Assembly: GCA_002347405.1 (NCBI GenBank)
Contig: DDXB01000064.1
Coordinates: 83,825-123,721, forward strand
Direction: 5' to 3'
Origin: Rhodocyclaceae bacterium UBA2271
GTDB lineage: Bacteria; Pseudomonadota; Gammaproteobacteria; Burkholderiales; Rhodocyclaceae
Length of the DNA stretch: 39,897 nucleotides
The translations under genes were made by a program, and so were the position numbers. Shown here piece by piece: positions 1 through 8,044 of this stretch. Below the pieces are notes generated by a model. It was not told the origin of the DNA. It searched no databases and was given only the letters and a program-made list of their open reading frames with translations. Position 1 is the stretch's first letter. Each line of letters begins with the position of its first letter.

Positions 1-25
1 CGAATCTACGAGCGTGGGGGGCCAT
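1..25 (-). CDS. Start of a probable PhnE-type permease gene (partial, cut by the window edge)
   Basis: On the minus strand the stop codon of phnC shares one base with an ATG (TAATG), which opens a frame running off the window edge after eight codons (MAPHARRF). A permease is the component still missing from the transporter encoded by the two upstream genes, and a stop/start overlap is usual between ABC transporter genes. The identity is inferred from context only; eight residues carry no family signal. Confidence 0.45.
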
Positions 26-783
26 TAATGCAACCAGCCCTCGCCACCGTAAATGTGTTTGAGCATGGCATGATCCAGTTCGGCGGGCGGGCCGTCGAAG
101 GCCACCATGCCGTCCTTCATGCCGATGATGCGGTCGGCGAAGCGGCGCGACAGTTCCACATCGTGCATGTTCACAATTACCGGAATCCCCTGTGCGGCCC
201 CCTGCTCTTTCAAGAGGGTCATGATTTCCACCGAGGTTTTCGGATCAAGGGAAGAGGTCGGCTCATCGGCCAGCATCAGCCGCGGTTCCTGCATCAGCGC
301 CCGGGCGATGCCGACCCGCTGGCGCTGGCCGCCGGACAGGCTGTCGGCGCGCTGGTCGGCAAAGCTGGCCAGCCCGACCGTCTCCAGCAGGGCAAAACTG
401 CGCTCGATATCAGCTGCAGGAAAGCGCCGCAACCATGCCTGCCAGGCGCCCGTGTAACCGAGGCGCCCGGTCAGCAGGTTTTCCATGACGGACAATCGCT
501 CGACCAGGTTGTATTCCTGGAAGACCATGCCGATGCGCCGGCGGGCATTCCGCAGCTCACCCCTCCGCAGTTTGGCGATGTCTTCGCCGGCGAAAATAAT
601 CTCGCCGGCGGTGGGCTCCACCAAACGGTTGATGCAGCGAATCAGCGTGCTTTTACCTGTACCCGAAGCGCCGATGATGGCCGTCAGGCCAGCCCCGTCG
701 AACTCCAGGTCAATGCCTTTCAGCACCGGCTGGCCAGGCTTGTATTCCTTGACCAGGCCGCGGATGGTGAGCGATGCAGTCAT
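25..783 (-). CDS. phnC: PhnC-type phosphonate/phosphite ABC transporter ATP-binding protein
   Basis: This is the cytoplasmic ATPase subunit of an importer for phosphonate, phosphite or a related phosphorus compound. The 252 residues contain a Walker A motif (GASGTGKST, about residues 38-46), the ABC signature LSGGQRQRVGIARAL (about 149-163), Walker B LMLADEPTSSLDP and the H-loop region (NMHDVEL). Length and motif spacing fit PhnC. The ATG lies 8 bases after the phnD stop, and the stop overlaps the next ATG, so phnD, phnC and the following gene should be co-transcribed. Assignment to the PhnC family is solid; the actual substrate cannot be read from sequence. Confidence 0.88.
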   Translation of the reverse strand: MTASLTIRGLVKEYKPGQPVLKGIDLEFDGAGLTAIIGASGTGKSTLIRCINRLVEPTAGEIIFAGEDIAKLRRGELRNARRRIGMVFQEYNLVERLSVMENLLTGRLGYTGAWQAWLRRFPAADIERSFALLETVGLASFADQRADSLSGGQRQRVGIARALMQEPRLMLADEPTSSLDPKTSVEIMTLLKEQGAAQGIPVIVNMHDVELSRRFADRIIGMKDGMVAFDGPPAELDHAMLKHIYGGEGWLH

Positions 784-791
784 TTACGCGG

Positions 792-1802
792 TCATTTCTT
801 GTTCTTGCGCGCTTCTTCTTCGCGCTTGGTTTCTTTTTCGTAGGCTGCGCGGTTGAAGGCTTCGCCACCGGACTCCGCCACCTGCCGCACCAATGCCCAA
901 TCCTTCTGGTAGGTGACCGGGAAGAAACGATCGGCGCCATTGAAGGCCTTCATCATTTCCTCGGGGAAGCGATAGTCGTAGAAGCACTTCAGCATCTTGT
1001 CGCGGAAAGTCGGCTCAAGATCGTGGGCGTAGGCGAACGAGGAGGTGGGAAAGCGGGCGCTGCGATAGATGACGCGGAAGTCCTCTTCCTTGACCTGGCC
1101 ACGGCCGGCCATGCGGTAAAACACGTCGGAAGCCACGGCAGCGGCATCGTAGTCGCCTGAATTGACGCCCATCACCGACTGGTCGTGCTTGCCGGAGAAG
1201 AGAATCTTGTAGTCCTTGTCAGGTGTCAGGCCTTCCTTGGGGAAGAGCGCCATCGGCGCCATGTGGCCGGAGTTGGACGACGGAGACGTGTGGGCAAGCT
1301 TGCGGCCCTTCAGGTCGGTGAGTTTCTGGAAGGGGCTGTCCTTCTTGACGACGACGATCAGGTTGTAGCCCTGGAACTCCTTTTCCGTGCCCTTGACGGC
1401 GAAAGGTACGGCGCCGGCAATGTTGACGGCAAAAGCCGTCGGGCCGGTGGAGAAGCCACCGACATGGAGGCGGCCCGAACGCATCGCTTCGATTTCGGCG
1501 GAGTTGGACTGCACCTGGAAGAACACCACTTTCTTGCCGGTGCACTGGGCCAGGTGATCGGTGAAGGGCTTGAAGACCTTTTCATAGACTGCCGGATCTT
1601 CCACCGGGGTGTAGGTGAACACCAGGGTGTTGGGCGTCTTGAGGCGGCTCGGATCTTTGGGGGTATCGGCCACCATGTCCTTGTTTTCGTCGCAGTAACG
1701 GGTATCCAGATCGCCGTGGTGCTTGCAGTCGGTCTGCGCCTGGGCCAGGGTGGCGAATGCTGCCGCGGCCAGGAAGGCCGCCAGTTTGCCGATCGTGTTC
1801 AT
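792..1802 (-). CDS. phnD: PhnD-type phosphate/phosphite/phosphonate-binding periplasmic protein
   Basis: Periplasmic substrate-binding subunit of the same importer, 336 residues. The frame is open further upstream, but the ATG at 1802 is chosen because a good ribosome site (AAGGAGATG) lies just before it and it begins a clear signal peptide (MNTIGKLAAFLAAAAFATLAQAQ). The mature protein has the family's lobes, for example LVFTYTPVEDPAVYEKVF and the ligand-loop segment HTSPSSNSGHMAP. Two features stand out: a Cys-containing N-terminal extension (CKHHGDLDTRYC) before the binding fold, and a strongly charged Lys/Glu-rich C-terminal tail. The gene follows glpD by about 100 bases on the same strand. 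Confidence 0.87.
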   Translation of the reverse strand: MNTIGKLAAFLAAAAFATLAQAQTDCKHHGDLDTRYCDENKDMVADTPKDPSRLKTPNTLVFTYTPVEDPAVYEKVFKPFTDHLAQCTGKKVVFFQVQSNSAEIEAMRSGRLHVGGFSTGPTAFAVNIAGAVPFAVKGTEKEFQGYNLIVVVKKDSPFQKLTDLKGRKLAHTSPSSNSGHMAPMALFPKEGLTPDKDYKILFSGKHDQSVMGVNSGDYDAAAVASDVFYRMAGRGQVKEEDFRVIYRSARFPTSSFAYAHDLEPTFRDKMLKCFYDYRFPEEMMKAFNGADRFFPVTYQKDWALVRQVAESGGEAFNRAAYEKETKREEEARKNKK

Positions 1803-1902
1803 CGCATCTCCTTGTTGATGTGATGGCCGACGAAGTGCCGGCCGGGGTTCGGGTATGGCTACTGTTTTGATCCTGTTTGCTCGTGCGTCGAGGCTGCGGA
1901 TT

Positions 1903-3381
1903 CTAGCCCGGAAGTATTGCCGCCAACCGTTCGGTGACGAGCTGTCGCGCGTCAGGCGAAAGTGGTAGGCCCAGCTTGCTGCGGCGCCACAGGACATCCT
2001 CCGGCGTGCGCGCCCACTCCTTGCGCACCAGATAGTCCACCTCGCGGGCATACAGGCTAGGCGCGATTTCCTCGCCCAGACCGGCCAGGCTGCCTGCCCC
2101 GTCCAGCAGCTCGGCAATGCGGCTGCCGTAAGCGTGGCAATAACGTCGCAGGAGATCTGCGGGCAGCCAGGGATAGCGCGCTTGCTGCGCTGCGCGCCAG
2201 GTGTCGAAGCCCGCCGCGTCCATGTCACCGCCGGGCAAGCGGGCAGTCGCCGTCCAGGCCTTGCCGCCGCCCAGCCCCGGTGCCAATTGATCCATGGCCT
2301 GCTCCGCGAGGCGACGGAAGGTGGTCAGCTTGCCGCCGAACACGGTCAGCAACGGCGGCTCGCCGACATCCAGTTCCAGCAGGTAGTCGCGGGTCAGTTG
2401 CCGGTTGTCGCTGCTTTCATCTTCCAGCAGGGGGCGGACTCCGGAGAAGTTCCAGGCGACCTCGGCCGGCAGGATGGGGCGGCGGAAGTAGTTGCTGGCA
2501 TGGTGGCACAGATAGTCAATTTCGTTGCCGTCCGCGCTGGCCTGCGCCGGATCGCCTTCATAGGCCACCTCGGTGGTGCCGATCAGGGTGAAGCGCTCCT
2601 GATACGGGATGGCGAAGATGATGCGCCCGTCGGGGTTCTGGAAAATGTAGGCGTAGGGGTGGTCGAAGAGGGCGGGAACGACGATGTGGCTCCCCTTGAC
2701 CAGACGCAGTTGGTGGCGCGAGGGTCGCCCGATGGCCTCGCTGAGCAGGGTGCCCACCCAGGGACCGGCCGCGTTGACCAAAGCCCGGGCGGTATGACTT
2801 TCCTGGCCCTGCGCCGTCGCCAGTTCCAGTTGCCAGAGCTTGTTTTTCCGGCGCGCACCGACACAGCGGGTCCGCGTCAGGATGGTGGCGCCGCGCTCGG
2901 CCGCGTCCCGGGCGCACAGCACCACCAGGCGGGCATCGTCGGTCCACGCGTCGGAATACTCGAAACCACGGCGGAATTCCGGGCGCAGCGGCGGTCCCGC
3001 GACATGATCGGCGAGATTGATGCCGCACGAGTCCGGCAGCAATTCGCGGCGTGCCAGATGGTCATAGAGAAACAGCCCGGCCCGGATCATCCAGTGCGGG
3101 CGCATGCCCTGCTGGTGGGGCATGACGAAACGTAGCGGCCGGATCAGGTGAGGTGCTGCCTGCAGCAACAGCTCCCGCTCTTCCAGGGCCTTTCTCACCA
3201 TCCCGAACTCGTAGAACTCAAGGTAGCGCAGGCCGCCGTGGATCAGCTTGGTGCTCGCCGAGGAGGTATGGGCGCCCAGGTCATCCTGTTCGCACAGCAG
3301 CACGGACAGGCCCCGGCCCGCCGCGTCGCGGGCAATGCCGGCACCGTTGATGCCACCGCCGATAACCGCCAAATCGAACAT
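1903..3381 (-). CDS. glpD: FAD-dependent glycerol-3-phosphate dehydrogenase
   Basis: Oxidises sn-glycerol-3-phosphate to dihydroxyacetone phosphate at the inner membrane and passes electrons to quinone. The N-terminus carries the FAD-binding dinucleotide motif GGGINGAGIARDAAGRG. Family blocks follow, such as SSASTKLIHGGLRYLE, and VNAAGPWVG in the middle; the C-terminal domain is complete. About 492 residues is the normal GlpD length. An in-frame GTG at 3387 is an alternative start; the ATG at 3381 is preceded by GGACGG at better spacing. It is the first gene of a same-strand run glpD-phnD-phnC, about 100 bases ahead of phnD, which suggests a shared transcript and perhaps a phosphorus or glycerophosphate link (inference). 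Confidence 0.92.
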   Translation of the reverse strand: MFDLAVIGGGINGAGIARDAAGRGLSVLLCEQDDLGAHTSSASTKLIHGGLRYLEFYEFGMVRKALEERELLLQAAPHLIRPLRFVMPHQQGMRPHWMIRAGLFLYDHLARRELLPDSCGINLADHVAGPPLRPEFRRGFEYSDAWTDDARLVVLCARDAAERGATILTRTRCVGARRKNKLWQLELATAQGQESHTARALVNAAGPWVGTLLSEAIGRPSRHQLRLVKGSHIVVPALFDHPYAYIFQNPDGRIIFAIPYQERFTLIGTTEVAYEGDPAQASADGNEIDYLCHHASNYFRRPILPAEVAWNFSGVRPLLEDESSDNRQLTRDYLLELDVGEPPLLTVFGGKLTTFRRLAEQAMDQLAPGLGGGKAWTATARLPGGDMDAAGFDTWRAAQQARYPWLPADLLRRYCHAYGSRIAELLDGAGSLAGLGEEIAPSLYAREVDYLVRKEWARTPEDVLWRRSKLGLPLSPDARQLVTERLAAILPG

Positions 3382-3492
3382 GATCACCGTCCGCGCCCAG
3401 CGTCACGGACCCTCTAAAATCAATCGAAGGCGCGGATGTTACGCCAAGCGGCAAACCGGTCAAGACCTATTACGAACGGCTAATATGGCCGG

Positions 3493-4410
3493 TCACTTCG
3501 CCGACGGATCCGCCATCAGCCCCGGCGCCTCTGCCAACAGGAACTCCCGGAAGGTTTCGGCCACCGGCAACAAGGCTTTCTCGGCCCGATGCACGACATA
3601 CCAGCGCCGGATCACCGGGGTGCCGGTAACCGGCAGGCGCACCAGGCGGCCGAACTCGCATTCGAGCGCCACCGAGTGTGCGGAGATGAATGCCACCCCC
3701 AGGCCGGCCATCACTGACTGCTTGACGGTCTCGTTGCCGACCATTTCGAGGACGTGCAGCGGCGTGATGCCGACATCCGTGAAATAGCGCTCCATCGTCG
3801 CGCGCGTGCCAGAACCGGACTCGCGGATGAGAAACGTCTCTTCGCTCAACTGCGCCGGCGTCACCTGTTTGCTGCCGGCCAGCGGATGGTCGGCTGCAGC
3901 GACGATCACCAGCGGGTGGTCGGCAAAGGCCTCGGACACGGTGGTGAATTCCTGCGGCGGCTTGCCCATGATGGCCAGATCAATCTCGTTGTCAGCCAGT
4001 TGCCGCACCACCGTTTCGCGGTTATTCACGCTGAGGTTGAGCTCGACACCCGGCTTCCTGCGGCGAAACTCCATCAGCAGGCGCGGCGTGAAATATTTTG
4101 CGGTGCTGATTGCGCCGATCGACAACCGGCCGCCACGCACGCCGCGAATGGCATCGAGTGCCTCGCTGGCCTCGCGCAGCTGCTGGGCGATGCGCCGCGC
4201 ATGGCGTGCCACCTCCTCGCCGGCCACGGTCAGAAAGACTTTTTTACCGACCATTTCGGTCAGCGGCAGTCCGGCCTGCTCTTCGATCTGCTTCACCTGC
4301 ATCGACACCGCCGGTTGCGTCAGGTGCAACTCTTCCGCCGCGCGTGAGAACGACAGATGCCGCGACAAGGCCTCAAAGACCTTGAGCTGCCGCAGGGTGA
4401 CGTGCTTCAT
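3493..4410 (-). CDS. cbbR: LysR-type regulator of the Calvin cycle genes (CbbR)
   Basis: LysR-family transcription factor, 305 residues. It controls CO2-fixation genes and usually senses Calvin-cycle intermediates. The N-terminal winged-helix domain (residues 1-60) contains LRQLKVFEALSRHLSFSRAA and ELHLTQPAVSMQVKQIE, hallmarks of CbbR. The effector-binding domain follows (about 90-295). The frame opens at 4452, but the ATG at 4410 is used because it follows GGGAG and gives the standard CbbR N-terminus MKHVTLRQ. It is transcribed divergently from cbbY, with about 145 bases between them that hold the operator described separately. The position and motifs make CbbR much more likely than a generic LysR protein. 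Confidence 0.9.
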   Translation of the reverse strand: MKHVTLRQLKVFEALSRHLSFSRAAEELHLTQPAVSMQVKQIEEQAGLPLTEMVGKKVFLTVAGEEVARHARRIAQQLREASEALDAIRGVRGGRLSIGAISTAKYFTPRLLMEFRRRKPGVELNLSVNNRETVVRQLADNEIDLAIMGKPPQEFTTVSEAFADHPLVIVAAADHPLAGSKQVTPAQLSEETFLIRESGSGTRATMERYFTDVGITPLHVLEMVGNETVKQSVMAGLGVAFISAHSVALECEFGRLVRLPVTGTPVIRRWYVVHRAEKALLPVAETFREFLLAEAPGLMADPSAK

Positions 4411-4452
4411 GAGAACACTCCCGCCGTCTGACGCCGTACCCATGCGGGGCAT

Positions 4453-4478
4453 GCCGTCCTACCAGCGCCGACTTTTGA
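4453..4478 (-). repeat. REP-like element fragment (family 1)
   Basis: The segment CCGTCCTACCAGCGCCGACT plus the following TTTGA matches one half of the palindromic family seen at 10328-10401 and 22787-22866. It lies between the cbbR start and the cbb operator, so it sits inside the divergent control region but just outside the operator itself. Confidence 0.6.
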
Positions 4479-4491
4479 ATTATTGCGCGAT

Positions 4492-4531
4492 CTTATCATC
4501 GCAATAAGAACTCGTGACTGTTACTTATAGT
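4492..4531 (+). promoter_or_regulatory. CbbR-type operator and promoter upstream of cbbY
   Basis: Two signals overlap here. One is an inverted repeat CTTAT-N7-ATAAG (4492-4508), which has the T-N11-A character of LysR-family sites. The other is a 28-bp block at 4503-4530 that recurs with 23 of 28 identical bases at 5351-5378 upstream of cbbM; both copies share the core TCGTGACT and end in TTATAG. TATAGT at 4526-4531 could be the -10 hexamer, which would give cbbY a very short leader. The repetition before two co-functional genes next to cbbR is direct evidence; binding by CbbR is inferred. Confidence 0.7.
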
Positions 4532-4554
4532 CTTCCGCCAGTATCTTTAGGCGG

Positions 4555-5343
4555 ATGGATAAACGACAAACCAAGCTCGAAGCCTTGATCTTCGATGTCG
4601 ATGGCACCCTCGCCGATACGGAACGCGACGGCCATCGCATCGCCTTCAACCTTGCTTTCGCCGACGCCGGCCTCGACTGGCGCTGGGACGCCGCGCTGTA
4701 TGGCGAACTGCTGGCCGTCACCGGCGGCAAGGAGCGCATGCGCTTTTATTGCGAGCGCCACGCGCCGGCTTTTCTGCAGCAGGCCGATGCCGACGAACGC
4801 ATCAAGGCCCTGCACGCCACCAAGACCGCGCATTACGTCAAGCTGGTGGAATCGGGCGCGCTACCGCTGCGCCCCGGGGTCGCGCGCCTCATCGCCGCGG
4901 CACGCGCCGCCGGCCTGCGCCTCGCCATTGCCACGACGACCACGCCGGAGAACGTCACCAGCCTGCTCAAAGCCAGCCTCGCACCCGACGCCGCGGCGTG
5001 GTTCGAGGTGATTGGCGCCGGCGACGTGGTGCCCCTTAAAAAACCCGCGCCGGACATCTATTCCTGGGTGCTGGAAAAGATGAAGCTGCCGGCCAGCGCC
5101 TGCCTCGCCTTCGAGGACTCGGTGAACGGCCTCAAGTCCAGCCTTGGTGCTGACCTGCCGACCCTGGTGACGGAAAACGAATACACCCTCGACCATGATT
5201 TTTCCGGCGCGCTGGCCGTACTTTCCGACCTCGGCGAACCCGATCGGCCCTTCCGCCTGCACAGCGGCACTGCCCACGGCAAGACCTGCGTCGATGTAGA
5301 CCTGCTCAAAATCTGGCATGGCGAGGCCATCAGTAAATGCTGA
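4555..5343 (+). CDS. cbbY: CbbY-type HAD phosphatase (xylulose-1,5-bisphosphate phosphatase)
   Basis: HAD-superfamily hydrolase of 262 residues. Characterised CbbY proteins dephosphorylate xylulose-1,5-bisphosphate, an inhibitory misfire product of RubisCO. Motif I is FDVDGTLAD (nucleophile and acid Asp near residues 14 and 16), motif II lies around ATTTTPENV, the conserved Lys is in VVPLKKPAPDIYSWVL, and the acidic motif IV is AFEDSVNGLKSS. The helical cap domain sits between about residues 25 and 90. The ATG lies 24 bases after the operator block and the stop lies 7 bases before the second operator copy, so cbbY has its own promoter while cbbM can be driven separately. Confidence 0.88.
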   Translation: MDKRQTKLEALIFDVDGTLADTERDGHRIAFNLAFADAGLDWRWDAALYGELLAVTGGKERMRFYCERHAPAFLQQADADERIKALHATKTAHYVKLVESGALPLRPGVARLIAAARAAGLRLAIATTTTPENVTSLLKASLAPDAAAWFEVIGAGDVVPLKKPAPDIYSWVLEKMKLPASACLAFEDSVNGLKSSLGADLPTLVTENEYTLDHDFSGALAVLSDLGEPDRPFRLHSGTAHGKTCVDVDLLKIWHGEAISKC

Positions 5344-5345
5344 TA

Positions 5346-5379
5346 TTGACAATAAATAATCGTGACTTTTATTTATAGA
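5346..5379 (+). promoter_or_regulatory. CbbR-type operator and promoter upstream of cbbM
   Basis: This contains a perfect inverted repeat, ATAAATAA-N9-TTATTTAT (5352-5376). It sits in a 28-bp block (5351-5378) nearly identical to 4503-4530 before cbbY. TTGACA at 5346-5351 and TATAGA at 5374-5379 are possible core-promoter elements, although their spacing is longer than ideal, which suits an activator-dependent promoter. The predicted leader to cbbM is about 90 bases. The AT-rich palindrome stands out sharply from the GC-rich surroundings. Confidence 0.72.
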
Positions 5380-5473
5380 CCACACTCAGTAAGATGGTTT
5401 TATCCGAGACAAGCACAAAACACCGCTTCAAACACTGAGTAATTCCTATCAAGCCAAGAACGAGGAGAAATTC

Positions 5474-6853
5474 ATGGACCAATCAAACCGCTACGCCGAC
5501 CTGAGCCTTAAGGAAGAAGACCTGATCAAGGGTGACAAGCATGTGCTGGTGGCTTATCACATGCAGCCCGCAGAGGGCTACGGCTATCTGGAGACGGCGG
5601 CGCACATCGCGGCTGAGTCGTCCACCGGCACCAACGTCGAGGTCTGCACCACCGACGAATTCACCAAGGGCGTTGACGCTCTGGTGTATTTCATCGACGA
5701 AGCCAAGGGCGTGATGAAAATCGCCTACCCGATGGACCTGTTCGACCGCAACATGATTGATGGTCGTGCCATGCTGGTTTCCTTCCTGACGCTTTGCATC
5801 GGCAACAACCAGGGCCAGGGCGACGTCAAGTGCCTGAAGATGCACGACTTCTGGGTGCCGCGCCAACTGCTGCGCCTGTACGACGGCCCGTCCAAGGACA
5901 TTACCGACCTGTGGGAAATCCTCGGTCGGCCACGCGTCAATGGCGGTTACATCGCCGGCACCATCATCAAGCCGAAGCTGGGCCTGCGCCCCGAACCCTT
6001 CGCCAAGGCGGCCTACCAGTTCTGGCTGGGCGGCGACTTCATCAAGAACGACGAACCGCAGGGCAACCAGGTGTTCTGCCCGGCCAAAAAAGTCTACCCG
6101 CTGGTCTACGACGCCATGAAACGCGCCATGGACGAAACCGGCCAGGCCAAGATATTCTCGGCCAACATCACTGCCGACGACCATTACGAAATGCTCGCCC
6201 GCGCCGATTTCATCCTCGAAACCTTTGGCCCGGATGCCAACAAGGTGGCGTTCCTGGTCGACGGCTACGTCGGCGGCCCCGGCATGGTCACCACTGCCCG
6301 CCGCCAGTATCCCGGCCAGTACCTGCACTATCACCGTGCCGGCCACGGCGCCGTCACCTCGCCGTCCGCCCTGCGCGGTTACTCGGCCTTCGTGCTGGCC
6401 AAGATGTCCCGTCTGCAGGGTGCTTCCGGCATCCACGTCGGCACCATGGGCTATGGCAAGATGGAGGGCGCGGCCGATGACCGCAACATCGCCTACATGA
6501 TCGAGCGCGATTCCGCCGACGGTCCTTACTATCATCAGGAATGGTACGGCATGAAGCCGACCACGCCGATCATCTCCGGCGGCATGAACGCGCTGCGCCT
6601 GCCCGGCTTCTTCGAGAACCTCGGCCACGGCAACGTCATCAACACCTCCGGCGGCGGCTCCTACGGCCATATCGACAGCCCGGCGGCCGGCGCGATCTCC
6701 CTGCGCCAGTCCTACGAGTGCTGGAAGTCCGGCGCCGACCCGATCGAATTCGCCAAGGAGCACAAGGAATTTGCCCGCGCCTTCGAATCCTTCCCCGGCG
6801 ATGCCGACAAAATCTTCCCCGGCTGGCGCGAAAAGCTGGGCGTGCATAAGTAA
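5474..6853 (+). CDS. cbbM: Form II ribulose-1,5-bisphosphate carboxylase/oxygenase
   Basis: Form II RubisCO, the homodimeric CO2-fixing enzyme of the Calvin cycle, in the cytoplasm. At 459 residues it is full length, and the numbering coincides with the Rhodospirillum enzyme. Visible catalytic residues are K166 in GTIIKPKLG, the carbamylated K191 with D193 and E194 in GGDFIKNDE, H287/R288 in HYHRAGHG, and loop-6 K329 in GTMGYGKMEG. A GAGGAG ribosome site precedes the ATG. It is followed by a palindrome and a 230-bp intergenic repeat before cbbQ, so cbbQO may be expressed by read-through or from a separate promoter. Form II enzymes usually indicate growth at high CO2 and low O2. Confidence 0.98.
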   Translation: MDQSNRYADLSLKEEDLIKGDKHVLVAYHMQPAEGYGYLETAAHIAAESSTGTNVEVCTTDEFTKGVDALVYFIDEAKGVMKIAYPMDLFDRNMIDGRAMLVSFLTLCIGNNQGQGDVKCLKMHDFWVPRQLLRLYDGPSKDITDLWEILGRPRVNGGYIAGTIIKPKLGLRPEPFAKAAYQFWLGGDFIKNDEPQGNQVFCPAKKVYPLVYDAMKRAMDETGQAKIFSANITADDHYEMLARADFILETFGPDANKVAFLVDGYVGGPGMVTTARRQYPGQYLHYHRAGHGAVTSPSALRGYSAFVLAKMSRLQGASGIHVGTMGYGKMEGAADDRNIAYMIERDSADGPYYHQEWYGMKPTTPIISGGMNALRLPGFFENLGHGNVINTSGGGSYGHIDSPAAGAISLRQSYECWKSGADPIEFAKEHKEFARAFESFPGDADKIFPGWREKLGVHK

Positions 6854-6866
6854 TTCCATCCCCCAG

Positions 6867-6886
6867 CCCCTTCCCATGGGAAGGGG
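6867..6886 (+). terminator. Perfect 20-bp palindrome after cbbM, possible terminator
   Basis: The sequence CCCCTTCCCATGGGAAGGGG is a perfect inverted repeat 13 bases after the cbbM stop and is followed a few bases later by TGTTGTTTTT. It could attenuate read-through into cbbQ. It also forms one end of the dispersed family 2 repeat, so its role as a terminator is only a suggestion. Confidence 0.45.
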
Positions 6887-7095
6887 TGACTGTTGTTTTT
6901 GCCTCCGGCCGCCGCTACGCGGCTTAACGCCGGCCTTGCCGGCATTAGCCTACGCCGCAACTGCGCGACTACGTCGCTTGTTGTCGCTGCGCTCGTCTGT
7001 TACGGGGAGCCCCCGTTCAAGTTTGGGAGCGGGTTGCGGCTGGCGCCGCGTGCCGCCTCGCCTTGGGGCGGCCCGGCGGCGAGGCTGCGCCCTCT
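6867..7095 (+). repeat. Dispersed intergenic repeat, family 2 (copy 1)
   Basis: This fills most of the 320-bp gap between cbbM and cbbQ. Its right part, including CGTCTGTTACGGGGAGC, GCGGCTGGCGCCGCGT and CCTTGGGGCGGCCCGGCGGC, recurs inverted at about 33126-33318 and in a more diverged form at 37856-38055. A short open frame through it is kept in copies 1 and 2, but it lacks any start or family signal, so I do not call a gene. A degenerate REP-like piece (CCAGCGCCGATTTTTTGA) lies just after it at 7098-7115. Confidence 0.75.
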
Positions 7096-7173
7096 TGCCA
7101 GCGCCGATTTTTTGAGCCAACACTCGGCCGCGCTTATCATGTGGCTTACGTGATTATCTGATCGGAAAACGCC

Positions 7174-7977
7174 ATGTCGAACAAGGATCAATACCTCGTC
7201 AAGACCGAGCCCTTCTATCAGGCGCAGGGCAGGGAAGTCGCCCTCTACGAGGCGGCTTATGGCGCGCGCCTGCCGGTGATGGTGAAAGGGCCGACCGGCT
7301 GCGGCAAGTCGCGCTTCATCGAATACATGGCGTGGAAGCTGAATAAACCCCTGATCACCGTGGCCTGCAACGAGGACATGACGGCGAGCGACCTGGTTGG
7401 CCGCTATCTGCTCGAAGCCAACGGCACGCGCTGGCTCGACGGCCCGCTGACCACCGCCGCGCGCATCGGCGCGATCTGCTACCTCGACGAGATCGTCGAA
7501 GCGCGCCAGGACACCACCGTGGTGATCCACCCGCTGACCGATCATCGCCGCGTGCTGCCACTCGACAAGAAGGGCGAACTGCTCGAGGCGCACGCCGACT
7601 TCCAGCTGGTGATTTCGTATAACCCCGGTTACCAGAGTCTGATGAAGGATTTGAAGCAGTCCACCAAGCAGCGCTTCACCGCCTTCAGTTTCGATTACCC
7701 GCCGCCCGAACTGGAAATCGGCATCATCTCCCGCGAAACGGGACTCGCCGAGGGCACCGTCGCCAAGCTGGTCACCATCGGCCAGACCGGGCGCAACCTC
7801 AAGGGCCACGGTCTCGACGAAGGCATTTCGACGCGGCTGCTGGTGCATGCCGCCACCCTCATCAAGCGCGGCGTCGATGCCGGCGACGCCTGTCGCATGG
7901 CGCTGGTGCAGCCGATCACCGACGACCCGGACATCCGCGCCACGCTCGAACACGCGATCGACACCACCTTCATTTGA
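7174..7977 (+). CDS. cbbQ: CbbQ, AAA+ motor of the RubisCO activase
   Basis: MoxR-class AAA+ ATPase that works with CbbO to strip inhibitory sugar phosphates from RubisCO. It has 267 residues, the family's usual length. Walker A is GPTGCGKS (residues 39-46). Walker B is in AICYLDEIVEARQD (about 107-120). The sensor/arginine region follows YNPGYQSLMKDLKQSTKQRF. GGAA lies 7 bases before the ATG. cbbO starts 67 bases after its stop on the same strand. The nitric oxide reductase paralogue NorQ is similar, but adjacency to cbbM settles the name. Confidence 0.93.
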   Translation: MSNKDQYLVKTEPFYQAQGREVALYEAAYGARLPVMVKGPTGCGKSRFIEYMAWKLNKPLITVACNEDMTASDLVGRYLLEANGTRWLDGPLTTAARIGAICYLDEIVEARQDTTVVIHPLTDHRRVLPLDKKGELLEAHADFQLVISYNPGYQSLMKDLKQSTKQRFTAFSFDYPPPELEIGIISRETGLAEGTVAKLVTIGQTGRNLKGHGLDEGISTRLLVHAATLIKRGVDAGDACRMALVQPITDDPDIRATLEHAIDTTFI

Positions 7978-8044
7978 CGACATGCCGTGCGGCAACCTGG
8001 CGTAGCCGCCGTGCGTCACATAACGGGAGTGCGGAATTGAGGCC

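Noticed and set aside
5483..6877. Long minus-strand open frame under cbbM
   Set aside because: It is a shadow of the RubisCO gene, which is certain from its catalytic motifs.
6893..7153. Small open frame in the family 2 repeat after cbbM
   Set aside because: A related frame exists in the copy at 33126-33318, but the third copy breaks it and neither has a start signal; composition of the repeat explains the similarity.
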